The position numbers were made by a program, and so were the translations under genes. From Seriola aureovittata (taxonomy: Eukaryota; Chordata; Actinopteri; Carangiformes; Carangidae), in contig NC_079382.1 of the NCBI RefSeq assembly GCF_021018895.1, positions 23,001,001-23,065,000 of the forward strand: DNA of 64,000 nucleotides, given 5' to 3'. Every line of letters starts with the position of its first letter. The first letter of the stretch is position 1. Under the pieces are notes generated by a model. The model was not told where the DNA came from and did no database searches. It saw nothing but the letters and a program-made list of their open reading frames with translations. Shown piece after piece: positions 15,105 to 28,863 of this stretch.

Positions 15105-18100
15105 CAAATAGTATGGTAAGTCATAAAAACTTCATAATATAGTCAAACAAAAAATCATACAATCATAAGACATGAAAATAAAAAAAAGTCATAGTATGTT
15201 AATGAATAAAAATGTCAAAAAAGTAATCAAATAATAAGGCATAAAATGTCATAATGAGACAAAAATGTAGAAAACATTATAGTATAATAAGGCCAAAAAA
15301 TTAATATAAAAACAATAGTATATTGAGGTATAAAAACGTCATAGTATAATAAGGCATAAAATGTCATAGTATAATAAGGCAAAAAAAAGTCATAGTATAG
15401 TAAGGAAAAAAAAAAAAAGTCATAGTATAGTAAGGCAAAGAAAAAAAGAAAAGAAAAGGTCATAGTATAGTAAGGCAAAAAAAAAAAAAGAAAAGGTCAT
15501 AGTATAGTAAGGCAAAAAAAAAAGAAAAAAAAAGTCATAGTATAGTAAGGCAAAGAAAAAAAAAAGTCAGTATAGTAAGGCAAAGAAAAAAAGAAAAAAA
15601 AGTCATAGTATAGTAAGGCAAAAAAAAAAAAGGCATAGTATAGTAAAGTAAAAAAATCATAAAAAAACGTCATAGTATAGTCAGTAATAAAGTGTTAAAG
15701 TATAGTATGTGATAAAAATCTCAGAAAAAATGTCATAGTATAGTAAGGCAAAAAAAAAAAGTCAATATAGTAAGGCAAAAAAAATGGTCATAGTATAGTA
15801 AGGCATAAAATGTCAGTATAATAAGGCATAAAACGTCATAGTATAGTAAGGCAAAAAAAAAAAGTCATAGTATAGTAAGGCAAAAAAAAAAAAGTCATAG
15901 TATAGTAAGGCAAAAAAAAAAAAAAAAGGTCATAGTATAGTAATCCAAAAAAGTGATAAAGTGTTAAAGTATAGTATGTGATAAAAATGTCAGAAAAAAA
16001 GTCATAGTATAGTAAGGCAAAAAAAAAAAGTCATAGTATAGTAAGGCAAAAAAGAAAAGTCATAGTATAGTATAGTAAGGCAAAAAAAAAGGTCATAGTA
16101 TAGTAAGGCAAAAAAAAAAGTCATAGTATAGTAAAGTAAAAAAAATCATCAAAAAACGTTGTAGTATTGTCAGTAATAAAGTGTTAAAGTATAGTATGTG
16201 ATAAAAATGTCAGAAAAAATGTCATAGTATAGTAAGTCAAAAAAAAAGTCATAGTATAGTAAGGCAAAAAAAAAAGTCAATATAGTAAGGCAAAAAAAAA
16301 GGTCATAGTATAGTAAGGCAAAAAAAAAGTCATAGTATAGTAAGGCAAAAAAAAAAGGTCATAGTATAGTAAGGCAAAAAAAAAAGTCAATATAGTAAGG
16401 CAAGAAAAAAAAAAGTCATAGTATAGTAAGGCAAAGAAAAAAATTCATAGTATAGTAAGACAAAGAAAAAAAGAAAAAAAAAGTCATAGTATAGTAAGGC
16501 ATAAAAATGTCAAAAAAGTAATCAAATAATAAGGCATAAAATGTCATAATGAGACAAAAATGTAGAAAACATTATAGTATAATAAGGCCAAAAAATTAAT
16601 ATAAAAACAATAGTATATTGAGGTATAAAAACGTCATAGTATAATAAGGCATAAAATGTCATAGTATAATAAGGCAAAAAAAGTCATAGTATAGTAAGGA
16701 AAAAAAAAAGTCATAGTATAGTAAGGCAAAGAAAAAAAGAAAAGAAAAGGTCATAGTATAGTAAGGCAAAAAAAAAAAGAAAAGAAAAGGTCATAGTATA
16801 GTAAGGCAAAAAAAAAAGAAAAGTCATAGTATAGTAAGGCAAAGAAAAAAAGAAAAAAAAAGTCATAGTATAGTAAGGCAAAGAAAAAAAAAAGTCAGTA
16901 TAGTAAGGCAAAGAAAAAAAGAAAAAAAAGTCATAGTATAATAAGGCCAAAAAAAAAGGTCATACTATAGTAAGGCAAAAAAAAAAAAGTCATAGTATAG
17001 TAAAGTAAAAAAATCATAAAAAAACGTCATAGTATAGTCAGTAATAAAGTGTTAAAGTATAGTATGTGATAAAAATCTCAGAAAAAATGTCATAGTATAG
17101 TAAGGCAAAAAAAAAAAGTCAATATAGTAAGGCAAAAAAAATGGTCATAGTATAGTAAGGCAAAAAAAAAAAGTCATAGTATAGTAAGGCAAAAAAAAAA
17201 AAAAGTCATAGTATAGAAAGGCAAAAAAAAAAGTCATAGTATAGTAAGGCAAAGAAAAAAAAAGTCATAGTATAGTAAGGCAAAGAAAAAAATTCATAGT
17301 ATAGTAAGACAAAGAAAAAAAGAAAAAAAAAGTCATAGTATAGTAAGGCATAAAATGTCAGTATAATAAGGTATAAAACGTCATAGTATAGAAAGGCAAA
17401 AAAATAAAAAAGGTCATAGTATAGTAATCCAAAAAAGTAATAAAGTGTTAAAGTATAGTATGTGATAAAAATGTCAGAAAAAAAGTCATAGTATAGTAAG
17501 GCAAAAAAAAAAAATCATAGTATAGTAAGGCAAAAAAAAAAAAGTCATAGTATAGTAAGGCAAAAAAAAAAAATCATACTATAGTAAGGCAAGAAAAAAA
17601 AAAGTCATAGTATAGTAAAGTAAAAAAATCATAAAAAAACGTCATAGTATAGTCAGTAATAAAGTGTTAAAGTATAGTATGTGATAAAAATGTCAGAAAA
17701 AATGTCATAGTATAGTAAGGCAAAAAAAAAGTCATAGTATAGTAAGGCAAAAAAAAAAGTCAATATAGTAAGGTAAAAAAATGGTCATAGTATAGTAAGG
17801 CAAAAAAAAAGTCATAGTATAGTAAGGCAAAAAAAAAAAAGTCATAGTATAGTAAGGCAAAAAAAAAAAATCAATATAGTAAGGCAAGAAAAAAAAAGTC
17901 ATAGTATAGTAAGGCAAAAAAAAAGTCATAGTATAGTAAGGCAAAAAAATAAAAGTCATAGTATAGTAAGGCAAAAAAAAAAAAGTCATAGTATAGTAAA
18001 GCAAAGAAAAAAAAAGTCATAGTATAGTAAGGCAAAGAAAAAAATTCATAGTATAGTAAGACAAAGAAAAAAAGTCAATATAGTAAGGCAAAAAAAAAGG

Positions 18101-21100
18101 TCATATTATAATAAGGCATAAAACGTCAAAAAAAATGTCATAGTATGATAAGGCATAAAACGTCATAGTATAGTAAGGCATGAAATGTCAAAAAAACGTC
18201 ATAGTATGATAAGGCATAAAAGGGTCATAGTATAGTAAAGCAAAAAAAAAAAAAGGTCATAATATAGTAAGGTGAAGAAGAAAAGAAAAAAAAAGTCATA
18301 GTATAGTAAGGCATGAAATGTCAAAAAAAACATCATAGTATAATAAGGCATAAAACGTCAAAAAAACATCACAGTATAATAAGGCATGAAATGTAAAAAA
18401 AACGTCATAGTATAATAAGGCATAAAATGTCATAAAATGTCATAGTATAATAAGGCAAAAAAAGTCATAGTATAGTAAGGAAAAAAAAAAGTCATAGTAT
18501 AGTAAGGCAAAGAAAAAAAGAAAAGAAAAGGTCATAGTATAGTAAGGCAAAAAAAAAAGAAAAGAAAAGGTCATAGTATAGTAAGGCAAAGAAAAAAAGA
18601 AAAAAAAAGTCATAGTATAGTAAGGCAAAGAAAAAAAGAAAAAAAAAGTCATAGTATAGTAAGGCAAAGAAAAAAAAAAGTCAGTATAGTAAGGCAAAGA
18701 AAAAAAGAAAAAAAAGTCATAGTATAATAAGGCCAAAAAAAAAGTCATAGTATAGTAAGGCAAAAAGAAAAAAAGTCATAGTATAGTAAAGCAAAGAAAA
18801 AAAAAGTCATAGTATAGTAAGGCAAAGAAAAAAATTCATAGTATAGTAAGACAAAGAAAAAAAGTCAATATAGTAAGGCAAAAAAAAAGGTCATATTATA
18901 ATAAGGCATAAAACGTCAAAAAAATGTCATAGTATAATAAGGCATAAAACGTCATAGTATAGTAAGGCATGAAATGTCAAAAAAACGTCATAGTATGATA
19001 AGGCATAAAAGGTCATAGTATAGTAAAGCAAAAAAAAAAAAAGGTCATAATATAGTAAGGTGAAGAAGAAAAGAAAAAAAAAGTCATAGTATAGTAAGGC
19101 ATGAAATGTCAAAAAAAACATCATAGTATAATAAGGCATAAAACGTCATAGTATAGTAAGGCATAAAACGTCAAAAAAACATCACAGTATAATAAGGCAT
19201 GAAATGTAAAAAAAACGTCATAGTATAATAAGGCATAAAATGTCAAAAAATGTCATAGTATAATAAGGCATAAAACGTCAAAAAAATTTCATAGTATGAT
19301 AAGGCATAAAAGGTCATAGTATAGTAAGGCATGAAATGTCAAAAAAAAATCATAGTATAATAAGGTATAAAACGTCATAGTATAGTAAGGCATAAAACGT
19401 CAAAAAAACGTCACAGTATAATAAGGCATAAAACGTCAAAAAAATGTCATAGTATTATAGGGCATAAAAGGTCATAGTATAGTAAGGCATGAAATGTCAA
19501 AAAAAACATCATAGTATAATAAGGTATAAAACGTCATAGTATAGTAAGGCATAAAACGTCAAAAAAACGTCACAGTATAATAAGGCATGAAATGTCAAAA
19601 AAAACGTCATAGTATAGTAAGGCATGAAATGTCAAAAAAACGTCATAGTATAATAAGGCATAAAATGTCAAAAAAATTTCATAGTATGATAAGGCATAAA
19701 AGGGTCATAGTATAGTAAAGCAAAAAAAAAAAAAAGATCATAGTATAGTAAGGTGAAGAAGAAAAGAAAAAAAAGTCATAGTATAGTAAGGCAAAGAAAA
19801 AAAAAAGTCATAGTATAGTAAAGTAAAAAAATCATAAAAAAATGTCATAGTATATTCAGTAATAAAGTGTTAAAGTATAGTATGTGATAAAAATGTCAGA
19901 AAAAATGTCATAGTATAGTATGGGAAAAAAAAAGTCATAGTATAGTAAGGCAAAAAAAAAAAAAGAAAAGCCATAGTATAGTAAGGCAAAGAAAAAAAAA
20001 AAAAAAGTCATAGTATAGTAAGGCTAAGAAAAAAAAAAGTCATAGTATAGTAAGGCAAAAAACGTCAAAAAAATGTCATAGTATAGTAAGGCAAAAAAAA
20101 AAAATCATACTATAGTAAGGCAAAAAAAAAAAAAGTCATAGTATAGTAAAGTAAAAAAATCATTAAAAAAACGTCATAGTATAGTCAGTAATAAAGTGTT
20201 AAAGTATAGTATGTGATAAAAATGTCAGAAAAAATGTCATCGTATAGTAAGGCAAAAAAAAAAAGTCATAGTATAGTAAGGCAAAAAAAAAAGTCATAGT
20301 ATAGTAAGGCAAAGAAAAAAAAATCATACTATAGTAAGGCAAAAAAAAAAAAAGTCATAGTATAGTAAAGTAAAAAAATCATTAAAAAAACGTCATAGTA
20401 TAGTCAGTAATAAAGTGTTAAAGTATAGTATGTGATAAAAATGTCAGAAAAAATGTCATCGTATAGTAAGGCAAAAAAAAAAAGTCAAAGTATAGTAAGG
20501 CAAAAAAAAAAATCATAGTATAGTAAGGCAAAGAAAAAAAAAGTCATAGTATAGTAAGGCAAAGAAAAAAATTCACAGTATAGTAAGACAAAGAAAAAAA
20601 GAAAAAAAAGTCATAGTATAGTAAGGCATAAAATGTCATAGTATAATAAGACATAAAACGTCATAGTATAGTAAGGCAAAAAAAAAAAAGTCATAGTATA
20701 ATAAGGCAAAAAAAAAAAAAAAAAAAAGTCATAGTATAGTAATCCAAAAAAGTAATAAAGTGTTAAAGTATAGTATGTGATAAAAATGTCAGAAAAAAAG
20801 TCATAGTATAGTAAGGCAATGAAAAAAAAAATCATAGTATAGTAACGCAAAGAAAAAAAAATCATAGTATAGTAAGGCAAAGAAAAAAAGAAAAAAAAAT
20901 CATAGTATAGTAAGGCAAAAAATGTCATAGTATAATAAGGCATAAAACGTCATAGTAAAGTAAGGCAAAAAAAAAAAAAAAAAAGGTCATAGTATAGTAA
21001 TCCAAAAAAGTAATAAAGTGTTAAAGTATAGTATGTGATAAAAATGTCAGAAAAAAAGTCATAGTATAGTAAGTCAAAGAAAAAAAAAAGTCATAGTATA

Positions 21101-23075
21101 GTAAGGCAAAAAAAAAAAAGTCATAGTATAGTAAGGCAAAAAAAAAAGTCATATTATAGTAAGGCAAAAAAAAAAAAAAGTCATAGTATAGTATGGCAAA
21201 AAGAAAAAGTCATAGTATAGTAAGGCAAAAAAAAAAAAAAAGTCATAGTATAGTAATCCAAAAAAGTAATAAAGTGTTAAAGTATAGTATGTGATAAAAA
21301 TGTCAGAAAAAAAGTCATAGTATAGTAAGGCAATGAAAAAAAAATCATAGTATAGTAAGGCATAAAATAATCAGTAATCCAAAAAAGTAATAAAGTGTTA
21401 TAGTATGTGATAAAAATGTCAGAAAAAAAGTCATAGTATAGTAAGTCAAAGAAAAAAAAAAGTCATAGTATAGTAAGGCAAAAAAAAAAAGTCATAGTAT
21501 AGTAAGGCAAAAAAAAAAAAGGTCATAGTAATGTAAGGCAAAAAAAAAAAAGTCAATATAGTAAGGCAAAAAAAAAGGTCACAGTATAGTAAGGCAAAAA
21601 GAAAAAGTCATAGTATAGTAAGGCAAAAAAAAAAAGTCACAGTATAGTAAGGCATAAAATGTTATAGTATAATAAGGCATAAAACGTCATAGTATAGTAA
21701 GGCATAAAACGTCAAAAAAACGTCACAGTATAATAAGGCATGAAATGTAGAAAAAAAGTCATAGTATAGTAAGGCATAAAATGTCAAAAAAACTTCACAG
21801 TATAATAAGGCATGAAATGTAGAAAAAAAGTCATAGTATAATAAGGCATGAAATGTCAAAAAAAAGTTCATAGTATAATAAGGCATAAAACGTCAAAAAA
21901 ACTTCATAGTATAGTAAGGCATGAAATGTCAAAAAAAACGTCATAGTATAGTAAGGCATGAAATGTCAAAAAAGTCATAGTATAATAAGGCATAAAATGT
22001 CACAAAAACTTCATAGTATAGTAAGGCATAAAATGTAAAAAAAACTTCATAGTATAGTAAGGCATAAAATGTCATAGTATGGTAAGGCATAAAATGTCAT
22101 AGTATAGTAAGGCATGAAATGTCAAAAAAACTTCATAGTATGATAAGGCATAAAAGGTCATAGTATAGTAAGGCATAAAACATCATAGTATAATAAGGCA
22201 TAAAACGTCAAAAAAACTTCATAGTATGATAAGGCATAAAAGGTCATAGTATAGTAAGGCATAAAACATCATAGTATAATAAGGCATAAAACGTCAAAAA
22301 AACTTCATAGTATGATGAGGCATAAAATGTCATAGTATGGTAAGGCATAAAATGTCATAGTATAATAAGGCATGAAATGTCAAAAAAAACATCGTAGTAT
22401 AATAAGGAATAAAATGTCAAAAAAACTTCATAGTATGATAAGGCATAAAAGGTCATAGTATAGTAAGGCATGAAATGTCAAAAAACGTCATAGTATAATA
22501 AGGCATAAAAGGTCATAGTATAGTAAGGCATGAGATGTCAAAAAAAAACGTCATAGGCATGAAATGTCAAAAAAAACGTCATAGTATAATAAGGCATAAA
22601 ATGTCATATTATAGTAAGGCAGAAAAACATCATAAAATGTCATAATATTGTAAGGCATAAAATGTCAACAAAACTTCATAGCACATTAAGGTATGTCATA
22701 GTATAGTAAGGCCCAAAAAAAAAAAAAAAAAGTCATAGTACAGTAAGGCATAAGATGTCAAAAAATGTCACAGTATAGGAAAGCATAAAAATTTCAGCAG
22801 ACTTTAAGTATAATAAGGCATAAAACGTCATAGTATAATATGGCAGAAAAACATTATAAAACGTCATAGTATAATAAGGCATAAAATGTCAAAAAACATC
22901 ATAGTACAGTAAGGGATAAAATATATCAAAATGTAATAGTATAGCAAGGTATAAAAATATAATATAGTAAAGGCATAAAACATCATAGTACAATAACGCA
23001 TAAAAACGTAAAAAAAAACATCATAATATAGTAACGCATCAAAATGTAAAAAATCTCATAGTATAATAAGGCATA
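15105..23075. repeat. 8-kb A-rich satellite/minisatellite array
   Basis: Hundreds of tandem units share the core CATAGTATAGTAAGGC, followed by an A-run of about 8-20. The usual period is near 30 bp in the first part. In the second part (about 18.9-23.0 kb) the units are mostly GGCATAAAACGTCAAAAAA plus the core with ATAATAAGG, near 36 bp. A longer block containing GTCAGTAATAAAGTGTTAAA and TATGTGATAAAAATGTCAG recurs at least ten times, so there is higher-order structure. Units degrade towards 23,075. The minus-strand open frames (repeated PYYTMTFF) are translations of the repeat, not genes. Confidence 0.95.
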
Positions 23076-23150
23076 AAAGATTTTGGTGGTCAAAGGTCAA
23101 ATGTCATTGTGACCTCACAAAACATGGTTTTGGCTTTGTGACACAACATC
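23073..23150 (-). repeat. Partial copy of a repeat bearing AGGTCA-type direct repeats
   Basis: TGGTCAAAGGTCAAATGTCA followed by GTGACCTC resembles, in reverse, the element seen at 37.5, 42.9 and 50.0 kb. It lies exactly at the decayed end of the satellite. Confidence 0.5.
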
Positions 23151-23822
23151 TTGAGACCTCTTTAAGGGAATGTGTGTTTCGTACACCAGGGATGAAAAGT
23201 TTCAAACTACAGCAGAGTCCTCCAGTGACTGTTCTGTTTCCAGTAAGCTCATCAGCTAACCACACATAAAGAGCTTTATGAATGGGTTAAAATAACACTA
23301 CCAAGCATTCAAGCTCTCCACTGTGTTTTTTTAAATCATGCAATTACCCCAAACCCAGAAGAGCAGCCCTCTCTGAATGACTAGTTGCTGCAGTTTTACA
23401 GTGTTTTTATTCTGTTTTTATGGGGTTTGGTGACTCTGCTGAGCTCCTGCTGTGACGCGCTGAAAACACGTCGGGGCACACTTGGCATCAGCTGAGGGAA
23501 AATAACAGACCCACATGTAACATGGAGACGATTGGCTTCCTGTTGGTTGGTCACATTCAGTCCAACTTGTTTTTCTGTTCTCAGAGACATAACCAAGAGT
23601 TTTTTAAACATGTCCCTGACAAATATGTTTAGTCTGTTGTCCTGTTTGGGAAATAACAGCAGGGAAAGTGAATTCTTCAAACAGAACAGGATTGTGTGTT
23701 GATGAGTGAAGAGAGAGAGGATCAATACACTGAGGTGAATGGGTCCAGATCAAAAGATGAATTTTCCTGTTGTAATTATTGTTGTGTTTTTACACTGATT
23801 TGTTGGTGGATAGAGAAGAACG

Positions 23823-23823
<1 letters not shown>
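23151..23823. other. Intergenic, nothing recognised
   Basis: No gene, RNA or mobile element seen. Confidence 0.5.
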
Positions 23824-23868
<45 letters not shown>

Positions 23869-24017
23869 TACACACGGTGTGACAGCTCGGTGTGTAGTTG
23901 GGTGTGCGCCATGATGCGTCCTGATGGTTAACATGTTGCATCGCAGCGTGACTTTCTGAAACAGCAGTGGCTCGCTCAGAGCTGATGACGTCAATCAGGT
24001 CTATGAATATCACACAC

Positions 24018-24082
<65 letters not shown>

Positions 24083-24223
24083 GACACACAGACACACACA
24101 CACAGAGAAGGAGTCCACCTTGGGTGTCACACGGATTTTAAATGTCACCAGCTTCTTTCTCTCACATCCATGCTTCTTTTATAAATGTAAATCTACTCAT
24201 CCTTTTTTCTGCCCTCCATACTC

Positions 24224-24266
<43 letters not shown>

Positions 24267-24618
24267 ACACACACACGAGTCAGCCCTCCTGTCACAGTCT
24301 CTCCACTTAACACTGAACAGTTTCAAGGTACAAACATGTGCAGGTGTGTGTGTGTGTGTGTGTGTGTCTGCATCGATATGACTGTTCCTGTGTGTGTGTG
24401 TAAGATGTATATAAGCACACACAGGACTTTCACACAAACACTCAGGTTTGTGCAGCTTGTTAAGACACTGTACTGAGCTCCATTCTTTGTGGCTCAACCT
24501 CCAAACATAAACCAGGAGGTTTTGCCTCATTAGGAGCGGACTGTGGTCTCCATGAGGACCACTGGTCCCAACAAGGTCTGTTTATACCAGAGAAGACCAC
24601 AAAGAGGTGACACACACA

Positions 24619-24662
<44 letters not shown>

Positions 24663-24817
24663 GACCATCAATCCAGCTGATGTCTGTAACAAAGGGTGAG
24701 GGCGTGTTGGACCATAAACAGGTTACTTTTATAGCCTGCGTGTGTGTGTGTGTGTGTAGTTTAAATTGATGCTGTCTTACCCCTGAAAGTCCAGAAGTAA
24801 ATATTTCAACCCTTCCT

Positions 24818-24865
<48 letters not shown>
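23824..24865. repeat. Cluster of (CA)n/(TG)n microsatellites
   Basis: CA tracts at about 23824-23873, 24010-24105, 24223-24275, 24608-24659 and 24820-24864 alternate with TG tracts at 24344-24368 and 24740-24758. The opposed CA and TG runs could pair as hairpins or form Z-DNA. Confidence 0.95.
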
Positions 24866-24867
<2 letters not shown>

Positions 24868-26383
24868 TGTCCTGAATGACAGCCGTTGTCGCTCCAGCCA
24901 CAACTCAGCCGGCGTTGGCACAGCTCTGGCGTGTTTCGCACACGCTCAGTCTGCAATGAGGAGGATGAGGAGAGTGTGTTTATTGTCACAAGAATAAATC
25001 TCAGAGACGTTCAGGACGTCTGCAGCTGAAGGTGAAAATAATCTGGACTTTAGTGACAGTTTGTGGACAGAATTTAAAGAAATATTCCAACTTATTTTTG
25101 GAGTTTTGACCATTATTTCTCTTGGTAATGGTAAGATTGTTATCACCAAGTTAACGGCTGAAATGTGGAAAAGTATAAATCAGAATTTTCCTGTAAATGC
25201 CAATTAAACTTTCTCTTTCTCTTCAGTTCTTTTCCTAACTCACTTCCTCTTGTCTTTCAGCGCTGTGACCTTTGATCCCTGCTTTCGTCTGGTCTTAGTT
25301 GCCTGTATTTTTATGTTATCTAAACCTTTGGTGCTGCATTGATATGTTTTGGCACTAGGGGGCAGATAACTGATGAGAATGTAACTGATCACATTAGAGC
25401 AGCAGATAACTGCAATAATCTTTCAAATTTGACACAACCACCAAAATTCTTGGGCCATTAATTTGAAAAATCTCAGTAGCTAGTTGAAATTTCAAAATTT
25501 CAAAACGGCCGTCATTTCTGGCATAGGAAGAATTTAGTTTGTAATGTAATCCTGTGTTTTAGACTTTGGGGATGTCAAATTCAAAAGTCTTATAGTTTCT
25601 CAGAGCTTTATTAGTGCAATTTCTATGCACATGAAATGTGAAAAATTCTGCTTTAAACACAATGTATTTGCAAACGATTTATAATAAATGATGAACCAAA
25701 AGTTCTGTAAGAGTCCTAAAAGAGGCTAAAAGACTGTGCAGAGCTGCAGAGTACAGAAAACTTCTGATTGGTGAAACTTTAAGTTTACTCTTGAGTTGAC
25801 TTTGTTGTAAATGGCACTTAAAAATGAGCTAATACTTATTTTTCATCGGCCTTTTAACTGAAGTAAATACTGCAGTGGACGACAGACCAAAAACCTTCCA
25901 TTACACGATGATCTGATCAGTAACCATATGTTATTTAGAGCTTTAAATAGTGCAGAACCTTTTGATATTTTTAAGAGAGAGGAGAGTGTGTTGTTGGCAG
26001 CGGCTCTGGACTGGCACCGTCCACCTCGGCTGTGATGAACAGTCTGGACGATGGGACGCTGCCAACGTGGCCACCTGGAGGACGCCCAGATGGAGAGGAG
26101 CCCGAGAGACTCAACAGATCGCACCAGTGTACAGTGGACGCTAAAAAAGCTTCACACGATGCCTGTAAATAAAACCACAGCTCCAGCTTGTAAACCCGTG
26201 TTTTAGTTCATTATTTGTGGAGATTTTATTAGTGGGATAAAAAACATTTTCAAGTGGCTCTTTAACACAAATACAGAAAACACAATACAACACAGAACCA
26301 GGCCTGGTCACACCCACATCCACTGGTTGTCAAATACATACAGTAAATGTACAGATATGCATATGTTAACATGCATCTCCACA
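24866..26383. other. Intergenic, no gene; one CTCF-like site
   Basis: I see no gene. TGGCACTAGGGGGCAGA at about 25350-25366 closely fits the CTCF core. Confidence 0.4.
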
Positions 26384-26768
26384 TTAAAGCTCCATATTTT
26401 CTCCTTCTTCTGTGTTTTATTTGAAGTGTTGATCCATAAAAAGATTGGTAAGAAGAAGAGCTGACTGTTTTCTGAATGATCCAATAAAAATGTAGCAGAT
26501 TTCAGGCAAAAACACTCAGAGAAACCAAATCCTGCAAGGTTTGGATGGTGGGTCCAGGTGGGCGGGGCTTGGTGACTGCTTTGTTGTGACATCACAAAGT
26601 TCCAGAAGTCCTGACGGCTGGTTTTAAGGCTCAGTTTCTGAATACAGGCTGTGTGCATTTCTCTGTGGACTGAGGCTTTGATACTTTCACAGTATTAATA
26701 TAGAAGCTAGAGCTGATCTATAATCACACTACACATGGACACACACCTTTACACTGGAGGAGCTTTAA
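26384..26768 (-). mobile_element. MITE copy A
   Basis: A 385-bp segment that, read in reverse complement, starts TTAAAGCTCC and ends GGAGCTTTAA. It shares over 200 bp of near-identical interior with 53.84-54.17 kb and 56.41-56.73 kb. It lacks the central palindrome seen in copy C. It has no coding capacity; its open frame is shared among the copies only because the DNA is. Confidence 0.75.
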
Positions 26769-27834
26769 AAATAAATTATTTCCATTATGTCTTGAATGTA
26801 ATTAGAAGCAAGAGCAAGTTGCCTGAAGATAAGTAAAAAGAGATGACTTAAAGAGGTAATAGATCCAAGTGAACTGGGCAGGTTATTCCAGTCTGATGGA
26901 GCTTTAAATATTCATTATTTTTCCCTTTTTTTTTTTGCACTGATAAAAGGTCTAAAGGAAAATCACAATCCACTCTGTCTACACAGACAGTTGTACTTTT
27001 TGTGTGAAAGCTGGAAATAATTTGTTTTTATGTCTGTAACTTAGAGAGCAACTGCAAACAAGTATAAAGTCACAGCCGATTCTTTACCACATAAAGAAAA
27101 CAGAGCCGTTGCCCTCTGAGGGAGGAAGGACAGAGGTCCAACATCCAACACTCGACATTTGGCTCCAAGACAGTTTTGCATTTACAAGCTGCCTCAAGTC
27201 CAGTTAGTCCGCGTGACTGAAGAAGCTTTTCAGCACATTTTTTCCAGCTGCATTTCCAAAACTAAAAAAAGAAAAAAACACATAGCAAATACAAAACTCC
27301 ATGAAAGCAAACAAGCCTTTCTGTGTGGTCAGCCGGAGTCTATATATAGAAACTCCCTGGTCTACTTGCTGAAGACCAGGCAGACATATGGCTGACATGC
27401 AGGGCTGCAGATGCAGGTGGTGGAGACCCAGAGGGAGGATCCACCGAACAAGGCTCCACCTGCTTCCTGCTGCTTTTACACCATCAGCAGATCTCCCTCC
27501 TCCTCCTCTTCTTCTTCTTCTCCTCCTGCCTACAGCTCCTGATCTGACCTGTAACTGACGCAGATTTAATCCTCCGTACATCCAGTCCTCCGACACAGCA
27601 CAACTATTAGATGCTCTCTTTGCTATAAAGCATCTCTGTAACTGAGTCTGTCTTAAAGCGAGAAAAAAGTTCATTATTTCAACTGTAATTTTTTTTAAGG
27701 TAAACACAAGAAACTTGTGCTACAGAAAATGGACCAGACTCAGTGAATAATTCCCTAAGCTTAACATGTCCTATGATAACTATTAATTTAGCTATACAGA
27801 CTAATGAGCAGTGATAACTAACATGTCTTTGGGG
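26769..27834. other. Intergenic, nothing recognised
   Basis: AT-rich sequence. A short (TCC)n/(TTC)n stretch lies near 27490-27530. No supported gene. Confidence 0.5.
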
Positions 27835-28429
27835 TCATCAGGTGGGAACCTCCTTTCACCAGTGTTTCGTCTTGTTGGTCCCATGACACCTCCAGGAGGC
27901 TAGACAGTGATCACTGGCGTCCCAGAGTCACTCCCCTAATGCCAGCCATCACTGCTCCTCACACCACAACTATTTTCTCCTTTATCTTGCCTATGCTACC
28001 ACAAACAACACCATCATCAACTCTGACAAAACACACTAGCAGATTCAGCAAACAAAAACTCCCCTAAACAGTTCTGTTCTGTAGGACTAGAGTTTTTCAG
28101 AAAGTGGCGGCCAGTTTGAATGAGGGAGTTAGAGTCAAGGAGAGATGCCTTGTTGGGCTAGACTCTCCCCCGCCGAATTAGGCTGTGCTCTACCTCCCCC
28201 TACTCCCCCACTCTCCAAGACAATACAACTCACCTAAAACAAACAAACTCACCTAAACAGTCAAAGACACACTACAAACCACTTCAAAACAATACAAACA
28301 AACAGTACAGGCCAACTCACCTGGACTAACCGCATGGTCTCAAAGAGGCTCACACAGGCCACACCCCCCACTTAAAAACACTTCCTCTTCCTGGATTTCT
28401 TCCTTGCTTCTCCTAAGAGTCTGTCTATC

Positions 28430-28843
28430 CTAAGTGCTCCCCCTGCTGGGCCCCCAGCTACCATTACTCCTTCTCATCCAGATCCACTGACTGGATCTTA
28501 CTTCCTCATCTGACATGTCCTTTACTATTTTCCTCACACTCTGTCCACTTGCTCCTAACTCCCTCACCAAAGAGACAACAGACCTTGCTACAAATCCTCT
28601 ACATCCTACTTCCACTGGACAAATCCTAACTTTCCATCCTCGGTGCTCTGCTTCTGCCCCTAACTCTACATACCTGAGCTTTTTCTTTTCATATGCTTCT
28701 TCAACTAAGGCCTCCCACGGAACAGTCAGCTCTATGAAATATACTTTCATTCTACTCCTAGACCACAAGACTATATCAGGCCTTAGCTTTGTACTGGCTA
28801 TTTCCTGGGGAACAACAAGCTTTCCTCCTAAATCTACCTGCAT
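28430..28843 (-). pseudogene. LINE restriction-like endonuclease domain
   Basis: LRPDIVLWSRSRMKVYFIELTVPWE has the PD...E-x-T pattern of the restriction-like endonuclease that nicks target DNA in R2-type elements. It continues with WKVRICPVEVGCRGFVARS and SQWIWMRR before the stop. The ATG at 28843 is only the first Met after the broken frame. Confidence 0.75.
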
Positions 28844-28863
28844 TTCTCAATCACAAGCACCTT

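Noticed and set aside
15227..21886. Minus-strand open frames with repeated PYYTMTFF-like words, resembling membrane repeat proteins
   Set aside because: They are translations of the satellite unit; no start context, no unique sequence and many parallel versions in the same array.
15105..23075. Regular direct repeats that could suggest a CRISPR array
   Set aside because: The parts between cores are A-runs and variants of the same unit, not unique spacers, and the genome is clearly animal.
26308..26658. Open frame starting [12 protein letters not shown], repeated at 53950 and 56418
   Set aside because: The same text in three places is the shared MITE sequence. The frame is broken differently in each copy and looks like no known protein.
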